In this document: positions 43,744 through 48,991 of the stretch, one piece after another
How positions within the stretch are numbered: position 1 is the first letter of the stretch
How the letters are laid out: every line of letters starts with the position of its first letter
DNA from: a virus
Reading direction: 5' to 3' (one strand)
IMG/VR virus record: IMGVR_UViG_3300010151_000018
Span: 1-48,991 of that record
DNA: 48,991 nucleotides
Program-made: the position numbers and the translations under genes
The notes under the pieces: generated by a model
The model's input: only the letters and a program-made list of their open reading frames with translations
What the model was told of the DNA's origin: nothing
Database searches by the model: none

Positions 43744-43770
43744 GAAGTACAATATTTTTATAACTAAAAC

Positions 43771-43802
43771 AAAAAAAAGTCCTGATTTCTCAGGACTCTT
43801 TT
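43771..43802 (-). terminator. Rho-independent terminator after major capsid gene
   Basis: On the minus strand AGTCCTGAGAAATCAGGACT forms a perfect 8-bp stem with a GAAA tetraloop, followed by a T8 run. It starts about 22 bases after the capsid stop. It matches the terminator after the tube gene apart from one stem base. Confidence 0.9.
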
Positions 43803-43823
43803 AAATGAATATATTAATTACTA

Positions 43824-45374
43824 TTAGTGAATAGTAACATTAACTTTACCATAGAATTCAGGACGAACAACTTTCTTCGCGTAGCGAGTCATTACACCTT
43901 TTCTAGGAGTGAAGTTTTGTGGATCATAAACCAGTGGAGTCATGATTAATGGAATATACGGCGCATAAACTGCTCCAGTTTCCAAGAATTGATTACCACG
44001 GAAGCCCATTAAGATTCCATCGTTAGTAGTACGATATGGATTCTTATAGATAGTATATCTATTAGCAAATGAACCAACTTTAGTTACACCAGCTGCAAAT
44101 TGTGACTTAGTACCATCTGTATCAGCAGCAAATCCTGGAATCGATTCTACGATAGAAGCAATTTCCGGCGACATTACTGCGAAGTTAGCACCACCACGCA
44201 TTGTACCTTTGTGAATTTGGTTAGAAACTTTCTGCATTTGGTAACCCAATGTTTGAGCCCAAGAACCGAAGTCGTAACGAGCTGTTGTACCAGTAGTAGC
44301 CTGTGTACCAACATATCCTTTCTCAGAACCAGAAAGTACAAACGTTTCACCTGTGTGAAGCGCTGCGTTATCTAGCATTGCAAGAATTTCAAGATCAATT
44401 TCCATTGATACATATTCAGAAAGCATTGAAGTTAATTCTGCTTCAGCATCAATTGAGTGATAAGCGTTTAAATCTTGAGCGAACTCTGGTGACCAAACAA
44501 CTTTCAATTTACGCGTTTTAGCAACAATTGCTTCATTTCTTAACTGAACATTCAATTCAGGAATTTTTAACGAAGTAACTGGATCACTTGTTTGATCCTC
44601 AAAGTCACCTCTGTTAGCAGATCCTTGTGCATTACGATCTTCATAGTATACTACCACTAAAGGTTGAGCAGCTGGAATGGTTTGGCTTAATGTAAAGTAT
44701 AAATCAGCACCATCTGCACTTACAGCAGTGTTATCTGTTACAATAACATCAGCTGAACCGTCAGCTGCTGATCTAGATACAACATAAGCTGCACCTGCTA
44801 AGTCACCGTCAATTCCTGTCATGTCAGAAGCACTGAAATTCATTATAGCATTATCACTAGCACCAGCTGTGTGTGTAATTGCTAACTCTTTTTTAGCAAG
44901 TGTAAATGCTGCTTTTGCACCATACTCACTACCAGAGTGTCCAGCAGCATTATATAAGCCACCTGCCGGTGTACTAGATGCAGAAGTGTTACCCATGATA
45001 TCAGTACCATTTACATGATTACCGTGATCTGATCCATATTTGAAATCTAACCAGAACACTAGTCCTGATGGTAGATTCATCGGTTGAACTGAAACGAATT
45101 CCTTCGCAAAGATCTCACCGAAAATTCTACGTACTAAAGGAAGAGCAACACCATTCCAGTCTTCACCACCGTTACCGGTATTAGAAGTAGCTTCTGAAAT
45201 AAGTTGTCGAGCCTGATTCTCTAAAAGGATTGCAGTATTATGCTTTTCATAATCTGTATCGATTCCTTCTAAAAGACCAGTCTTGTCCCATTTAGTAACG
45301 TATTGCTTAGTCTCATTCAACTGTAGTCGATATGTAGCGTCAGCATCGTTTAATAATTGAGAAATATTTGACAT
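43824..45374 (-). CDS. Major capsid protein (T4 gp23-like)
   Basis: A 516-residue protein, close to the 521 of T4 gp23. It has WNGVALPLVRRIFGEIFAKE followed by VSVQPMNLPSGLVFWLDFKY, and near the C-terminus TIYKNPYRTTNDGILMGFRG and GVMTRYAKKVVRPEFYGKV, all typical of the T4 capsid family. The motif LISEATSN near residue 61 fits the prohead protease rule (I/L-x-E), so cleavage after E61 is likely, like E65 of T4; this is inference. The gene follows the scaffold gene by 26 bases, has GGAG before the ATG and ends at a strong terminator. A prohead protease and portal are not in the window. Confidence 0.95.
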   Translation of the reverse strand: MSNISQLLNDADATYRLQLNETKQYVTKWDKTGLLEGIDTDYEKHNTAILLENQARQLISEATSNTGNGGEDWNGVALPLVRRIFGEIFAKEFVSVQPMNLPSGLVFWLDFKYGSDHGNHVNGTDIMGNTSASSTPAGGLYNAAGHSGSEYGAKAAFTLAKKELAITHTAGASDNAIMNFSASDMTGIDGDLAGAAYVVSRSAADGSADVIVTDNTAVSADGADLYFTLSQTIPAAQPLVVVYYEDRNAQGSANRGDFEDQTSDPVTSLKIPELNVQLRNEAIVAKTRKLKVVWSPEFAQDLNAYHSIDAEAELTSMLSEYVSMEIDLEILAMLDNAALHTGETFVLSGSEKGYVGTQATTGTTARYDFGSWAQTLGYQMQKVSNQIHKGTMRGGANFAVMSPEIASIVESIPGFAADTDGTKSQFAAGVTKVGSFANRYTIYKNPYRTTNDGILMGFRGNQFLETGAVYAPYIPLIMTPLVYDPQNFTPRKGVMTRYAKKVVRPEFYGKVNVTIH

Positions 45375-45400
45375 TATTTTGTCTCCAATATTTTTTTAGT

Positions 45401-46300
45401 TTATAATAAACCAGCTAAATGTTTCATTCTATTAGCTAATTCGTTTGATTCAACAATTACTTCTTTCGAAGGTTTTGTTGATTTAATTGTTTTCGAAGCA
45501 AGTCCTTCTGCAATTTTACCTTTCGGTGCGTTATTGCTGAATGATTCAGTTAAAGTAGAGTAAACTAATTTTACTTCACGTAAGTTAGCCGCTCGATCAA
45601 AAGTTTCAATAACTTTTACTTTTTGCGTTTCACTTAAGTTGTTAGACTTGAACAATTTGTTAGAGAAAAGTAATTTTGCATTAAGCAAGTTTACTTCTTG
45701 AAGAGTTGATTGTAAAGATTTAATAGTAGCGTAAGCTTCTCCTAATTCTTTATCTTTATCTACTTCTTCGTCTTCTTCATCATCATGTTCATCTTCCTCT
45801 AATGATTTAATAATCTCATCGAGATTAAGTTCATCTTCAGTAAGTTCATCTTCTTCTTTTAATTCATCAGTTGATTCTTTAGTACCAATGCTATCAGATG
45901 TAGCAGCTTCGAATACTTCTTCGTCATCTTCAGCTGGAACTTCTTCTTCGTCCTCACCTTCTAATTCACGAATGATAGCTTCTAGCTCTAAATGATCATC
46001 ATCACCTGGTACTTCGTCGTCAGCAAATGGATCACCTGCTGCATCGTCAGCAAATTCTTCACCTGGTACTTCGTCAGCTGTTACATCTAACTCTTCTTCT
46101 CCAGCATTAATTGCTAAATCAACACCATCAACATCTTCTTCTTCTTCATCTTCATACATGTCTTCAGAAATTTTAGTTGATAACATTGATTGAAGTTTCG
46201 GAGTAAAAGCTTCTTCAAGTGCAAGTTTTGCATTTGCAATAGCAGTTTCACGAACAGCTTTAGCATCAGCGATTGCTTCTTTTAATAAGTTTTTTGACAT
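45401..46300 (-). CDS. Prohead core scaffold protein (T4 gp22-like)
   Basis: A 299-residue, very acidic protein with long Glu/Asp runs (MYEDEEEEDVDGVD and KSLEEDEHDDEEDEEVDKD) and a helical C-terminus that carries NLLNAKLLFSNKLFKSNNLS, then KVIETFDRAANLREVKLVYSTL. It ends LANRMKHLAGLL, a signature ending of T4-type scaffold proteins. These fill the prohead and are removed by the gp21-type protease; several (I/L)xE sites are present. The start has GGGAG six bases upstream and a ~100-base leader with two hairpins below a late-type promoter. It directly precedes the capsid gene. Confidence 0.88.
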   Translation of the reverse strand: MSKNLLKEAIADAKAVRETAIANAKLALEEAFTPKLQSMLSTKISEDMYEDEEEEDVDGVDLAINAGEEELDVTADEVPGEEFADDAAGDPFADDEVPGDDDHLELEAIIRELEGEDEEEVPAEDDEEVFEAATSDSIGTKESTDELKEEDELTEDELNLDEIIKSLEEDEHDDEEDEEVDKDKELGEAYATIKSLQSTLQEVNLLNAKLLFSNKLFKSNNLSETQKVKVIETFDRAANLREVKLVYSTLTESFSNNAPKGKIAEGLASKTIKSTKPSKEVIVESNELANRMKHLAGLL

Positions 46301-46330
46301 TATAGTCTCCCGTATATTTTAATTGGAAAT

Positions 46331-46398
46331 AAGGTTATTAGGAACCTTAATAGAATTTTATTATGTAGCTACACTATATAATGAACTGCGATAGTGTA
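46331..46398 (-). promoter_or_regulatory. Scaffold leader with two perfect hairpins
   Basis: Two inverted repeats lie between the promoter element and the scaffold start: AAGGTT/AACCTT (46331-46336 and 46343-46348) and TACACTAT/ATAGTGTA (46370-46377 and 46391-46398). Neither has a T-tract on the minus strand. They may stabilise or regulate the capsid mRNA. Confidence 0.45.
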
Positions 46399-46409
46399 TT
46401 TTGTACACA

Positions 46410-46419
46410 TATAAATATA
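46410..46419 (-). promoter_or_regulatory. Late-type promoter element upstream of scaffold / capsid
   Basis: The minus strand reads CATATATTTATATGTG, about 110 bases before the scaffold start. It matches the late-type elements before sheath and fibre genes and follows the bS21 terminator. Confidence 0.5.
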
Positions 46420-46439
46420 TGAATATATATTAAACACAT

Positions 46440-46478
46440 AAAAAACCCGGAAAAGTTTTTAATTTTTCCGGGGTTTCT
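46440..46478 (-). terminator. Terminator after bS21 gene
   Basis: The minus strand forms a stem ACCCCGGAAAA / TTTTCCGGGT with one bulged base, a loop of about nine A/T-rich bases and a T6 tail. It lies about 30 bases after the bS21 stop and separates this gene from the scaffold/capsid unit. Its shape would also work in the other direction. Confidence 0.8.
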
Positions 46479-46505
46479 TAATTAATTTGATATATTTATT
46501 GTATT

Positions 46506-46820
46506 TTATACTGGTTTACCATCTACTATAGTAGTCCATGTTATGTCTTCCCAAAATGCCACCTCCTTCTTGTGCTGTAGCGCTTGGCGCCGTTTTGCAT
46601 CATTCATCTTTTTACGACGAGCGGTGGTAGGTTTAGTATATTCTGTACGAGCTCTTAGCTCTAACAGTATACCAGATTCTTTTTGTTGACGTTTGAAAAT
46701 TTTCAAACCTTTCTCTAAAGCGTAGGATGTACCATCCGGTATCTTTACACCTGATGGTTTTCCTGGATTAACGAAGTCTCTATTAGAGTAACGTTTCGGT
46801 GATCTACGATCTTTGTACAT
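46506..46820 (-). CDS. rpsU: Phage-encoded 30S ribosomal protein bS21
   Basis: A 104-residue basic protein. Residues about 33-82 align to bS21: LEKGLKIFKRQQKESGILLE followed by LRARTEYTKPTTARRKK, which shares the G(V/I)LxE(V/L)RxRxxYxKPTT core of E. coli S21. It has an N-terminal basic extension (MYKDRRSPKRYSNRD) and a C-terminal extension ending EDITWTTIVDGKPV, so it is longer than the ~70 aa bacterial form. bS21 sits near the anti-Shine-Dalgarno end of 16S rRNA. Phage copies have been reported in marine and freshwater phages. It is transcribed from a TATATTTAAGTAT-like promoter, has no Shine-Dalgarno site, and ends at a terminator. Confidence 0.92.
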   Translation of the reverse strand: MYKDRRSPKRYSNRDFVNPGKPSGVKIPDGTSYALEKGLKIFKRQQKESGILLELRARTEYTKPTTARRKKMNDAKRRQALQHKKEVAFWEDITWTTIVDGKPV

Positions 46821-46836
46821 AAATGTAATTTAGTTA

Positions 46837-46855
46837 TTAATACCTTAATATAAGA
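46837..46855 (-). promoter_or_regulatory. Putative promoter, TATATTAAGGTAT class
   Basis: The minus strand reads CTTATATTAAGGTATTAAT ending about 17 bases before the bS21 ATG. Over ~25 bases it matches the sequence before the polymerase gene with only a few changes. Confidence 0.5.
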
Positions 46856-46875
46856 AAAAGATTTCTAACTACCAA

Positions 46876-47784
46876 CTAGAAGTTAGAATAATCTCCTTTA
46901 GCTAATTTAGCAGCCTTTTGCTTTATTTCAAGTGCATATGAATTTGATGACTGTTGTCTGTAGTTACCATATCCACCCTCTTTCTCTTTTTCTGCTTCTT
47001 TTTGATCGCGTACATAACGAGCATAGGTTTCTAGTAATTGTCGTATTTGAGAACCAGCTTGACTAACATCGTAACCAGTATCACCCATCTTTAAATTAGC
47101 ATATTGATCTAACTCCTGAGCTTTGATAGCGGCTTCTATATCACTGTTAACTTTCTTAAGAGTTTTACCTACTAATTCATCGATCTTACCTTTGTTGTTG
47201 GCATTAGCTTGTAATATTTTCTTATAGCGAGCTAAATTATCTTTCTTAATCTTACTAGCATCTTTCAATGCTAAAGCACCTTTCTTTTGATCTTGACGTG
47301 TTCCTACTTTATCTTGTACATCAAGTGCAGTTCTTTGATAGTCAACATGAAAAGTTACATACGGCATTTCAGACATTGCTGCAACACTACGTGCACCTCT
47401 CATATCCATACCAGCTTTTGAACCACCGGTTCTTGAAGGTCTACCTAATCCGTTGGAAGTAATGTATGCAACTTTACCGTTATACATCATACCAATTAGT
47501 TGACCTTTCTTAATACTGTTCTTCCATCCCCATTGGCCTGATTCTTTAAAATCAAAATCTTGAGATGCAATGATAAGGTATAAACCTTTTTTACCATAAA
47601 GTTGTTTAGGTGATTTATTTATTTTCTTAATATCTGAATCTTGAATTTTATTTAAGTCGATACCTTGTCTAGGCAACGCTTTCATCATAGATTTAACTTC
47701 CCATCCTGAGAAATTAGAGAATATTCTTTGGAGGACTGAAGATCCAAATTTTTCGTTAAGTGGTAGTAATGTTGTCAGTTTCAT
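46876..47784 (-). CDS. 302-aa head-region protein of unknown function
   Basis: A basic 302-residue protein (MKLTTLLPLNEKFGSSVLQR). The first ~140 residues have alternating strands (KGLYLIIASQDFDF, GQLIGMMYNGKVAYITSNG) and the rest is helical and Lys/Gln-rich, with a C-terminal KQKAAKLAKGDYSNF. There is no membrane segment. It begins one base after the 209-aa stop region with an AGGGA site. It lies upstream of the scaffold and capsid genes, as do uncharacterised head proteins of marine T4-type phages. It may be an internal or DNA-associated head protein, but this is only positional. Confidence 0.6.
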   Translation of the reverse strand: MKLTTLLPLNEKFGSSVLQRIFSNFSGWEVKSMMKALPRQGIDLNKIQDSDIKKINKSPKQLYGKKGLYLIIASQDFDFKESGQWGWKNSIKKGQLIGMMYNGKVAYITSNGLGRPSRTGGSKAGMDMRGARSVAAMSEMPYVTFHVDYQRTALDVQDKVGTRQDQKKGALALKDASKIKKDNLARYKKILQANANNKGKIDELVGKTLKKVNSDIEAAIKAQELDQYANLKMGDTGYDVSQAGSQIRQLLETYARYVRDQKEAEKEKEGGYGNYRQQSSNSYALEIKQKAAKLAKGDYSNF

Positions 47785-47785
47785 A

Positions 47786-48415
47786 TTATGTCCCTATAGT
47801 TTTTTCTAATTCTTTAGCAGCTCTTATAACATCTGCAGCGGCATGATGTAAAGGTACGCTACGGTATTTAGCAATTTTTTTGATTGCCATCATTACAATT
47901 CGCTTTTCTTCTCGCGATGCACCTTCATTCATTATAGTTTCCATCTTCATAGATTTCTTGATAGCATCATCTTTACTATCCATATATTCTTCTTCATCTG
48001 GTTCTTCCAGACCATCACCATCCATATCACCTTTATCAGCTTCATGGATATCATAATACTTACCAAGTTTATGACCCATATCTTCATATACAGATTCTAA
48101 CCGTTGTTGCATCTGTGACATTTCATGTGCTGTTTTTTCAAATAATTTTACGGAGTTAGCAACTTCTTTCATATCACGCTTTACTGTTACACCATCAAAC
48201 CAATCATCGGTTTCTTGTAATGCAAGTGTTGAAGCACCTGATGCCATTTCTTTAATAGCTCTGACCATCTCTTTAATTTCATCTGTTTTATAAACTCTTG
48301 ATCCGAAATCATTGAATTTAGAAACTGAATCCATAATTCCTGATTTCTCTTCGCGAGTTAATTGACGCATCATCTGCTCTTTCTTACTCTCATGTAATAT
48401 GCTTTTTAATTTCAT
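47786..48415 (-). CDS. 209-aa helical protein with EF-hand-like loop
   Basis: A 209-residue protein with long amphipathic helices (MRQLTREEKSGIMDSVSKF, MSQMQQRLESVYEDMGHKL) and a metal-binding-like loop DMDGDGLEEPDE, which has acidic residues at positions 1, 3, 5 and 12 and Gly at 6 as in EF hands. The C-terminal part (IVMMAIKKIAKYRSVPLHH) is a helical bundle. It has an AAGGAG site and overlaps the preceding stop by one base. Acidic DxDGDG loops of this type are known in marine phage head-region proteins. Function is unknown; a head core or internal protein is likely from position. Confidence 0.65.
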   Translation of the reverse strand: MKLKSILHESKKEQMMRQLTREEKSGIMDSVSKFNDFGSRVYKTDEIKEMVRAIKEMASGASTLALQETDDWFDGVTVKRDMKEVANSVKLFEKTAHEMSQMQQRLESVYEDMGHKLGKYYDIHEADKGDMDGDGLEEPDEEEYMDSKDDAIKKSMKMETIMNEGASREEKRIVMMAIKKIAKYRSVPLHHAAADVIRAAKELEKTIGT

Positions 48416-48991
48416 TACCGTATTCTCCTTGATAATAATCGTTTTGCTGTATCACTAAGGAATGATTCTCTTACAGATTCTTTTTTATCTGAATAGAAAG
48501 GGGATTTAGGACGAGTATCACTACCTTGCTGTCTCTCTATATTTTCATAATCTACTTTATGAGCGATAGCATTATCTTTTAAAGCTTTATTTAACTCTTC
48601 AACTTGATCTCTGGAAATTGATGCTTGCGTATCAATTATCATATCTTCTATGAATGTGTCTGCTTGTGGATCATCAGAATGTAAATAAGCTTTAAGCGCT
48701 TCAGCATGTTGATTAACCATATCAGTAACAGAAGTTTCACCACCTAAGTCACCAATAATGTTTTCAACTGCATCGTCAGCTGCTTCATATGCATCTTCAG
48801 GACTTATATTTCTGTTAATACTAGTTCTCTTTAATTCATCTTCATAGTCCGAATCACTCATTCCATCATTTGATTTAGGTTCACCTTCTTTACTCTTAAA
48901 TAAATCAGCACCTTTTACTTTTTCACCTGAGTCATCGGAGTCACCACCTTGCTTTGCTAACCATGCTTTCTTTGCAGGGTGATCATCCGGA
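48415..48991 (-). CDS. Partial acidic head-region protein, start outside window
   Basis: The frame is open upstream of the internal ATG at 48861 to the window edge: PDDHPAKKAWLAKQGGDSDD continues in phase, so the start lies beyond base 48991. About 191 residues are visible. They are polar and acidic (SDSDYEDELKRTS, AYEAADDAVENIIGDLGGE), end in a basic tail (FLSDTAKRLLSRRIR), and have helical character. The gene precedes the 209-aa gene by one base of overlap. Its position suggests a head core or maturation protein, but I recognise no family. The ATG at 48861 has no ribosome site, which also favours an upstream start. Confidence 0.65.
   Translation of the reverse strand, partial: PDDHPAKKAWLAKQGGDSDDSGEKVKGADLFKSKEGEPKSNDGMSDSDYEDELKRTSINRNISPEDAYEAADDAVENIIGDLGGETSVTDMVNQHAEALKAYLHSDDPQADTFIEDMIIDTQASISRDQVEELNKALKDNAIAHKVDYENIERQQGSDTRPKSPFYSDKKESVRESFLSDTAKRLLSRRIR

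Noticed and set aside
43717-43752. Upstream start at 43752 for PhoH
   Set aside because: It would place the start within or before the promoter element; the ATG at 43716 has GGAGGG.
46440-46505. tRNA or small RNA in the bS21-scaffold gap
   Set aside because: The only strong structure is the terminator stem; no cloverleaf or T-loop pattern (GGTTCRA) is seen.

Overview
The window is about 49 kb of an AT-rich genome (roughly one third G+C by eye) of a T4-type contractile-tailed bacteriophage, very probably marine. Every gene I can support lies on the minus strand, so transcription runs from high to low coordinates. The phage assignment rests on a syntenic set of T4-like virion genes: prohead core/scaffold, gp23-type major capsid protein, PhoH-like ATPase, neck proteins resembling gp13/gp14, a gp15-like tail-completion protein, gp18-type sheath, gp19-type tube, gp26-type hub/chaperone, tape measure, gp48-like cap, a LysM gp53-like wedge and a hub with a fused peptidase. 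The host is uncertain. GCTD...DGSC and GWN...YxP-type repeats in a fibre protein resemble marine Bacteroidota surface proteins, while the virion genes use strong Shine-Dalgarno (SD) sites, which Bacteroidota rarely use.

Layout in transcription order. 48991-46500: two unknown head-region proteins, a partial acidic protein and a phage-encoded ribosomal protein bS21. 46480-43750: terminator, leader with two hairpins, scaffold, major capsid protein, terminator. 43743-24000: PhoH, a small beta protein, three collagen-like fibre proteins (633, 882 and 2762 aa), a 726-aa repeat protein and an S8 subtilase. 23943-15880: neck, tail completion, two fibre-like proteins, sheath, tube, terminator. 15870-7700: gp26-like protein and its overlapping partner with a probable programmed frameshift, a 55-aa protein, tape measure, cap, LysM wedge, hub-peptidase and a 152-aa protein. 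7696-1: a divergent family A DNA polymerase, a 689-aa acidic protein, a 135-aa unknown, a 1017-aa methyltransferase/glycosyltransferase/heptosyltransferase-like fusion and three small genes at the edge.

Regulation visible in the sequence: nine copies of a GATATTTATA / TATATTTATA element stand just upstream of virion genes or operons, twice directly after a terminator. A second element, TATATTTAAGTAT, precedes bS21, the polymerase and a small gene. Almost every virion gene has a clear AGGAG-type SD, while bS21 and the 96-aa gene do not.

The ideas most worth pursuing are: (1) a T7 slippery run followed six bases later by a perfect 7-bp hairpin that contains the gp26 stop codon; (2) a three-part glycosylation enzyme in a phage whose fibres carry long Gly-Thr-Ser/Gly-Ser-Ser collagen-like tracts; (3) bS21 together with the SD split, which suggests late translation control; (4) a family A polymerase with three altered active-site positions; (5) an intact subtilase among the fibre genes. 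No tRNA, CRISPR array, insertion sequence or integrase was seen, and no gene-free stretch exceeds 300 bases.
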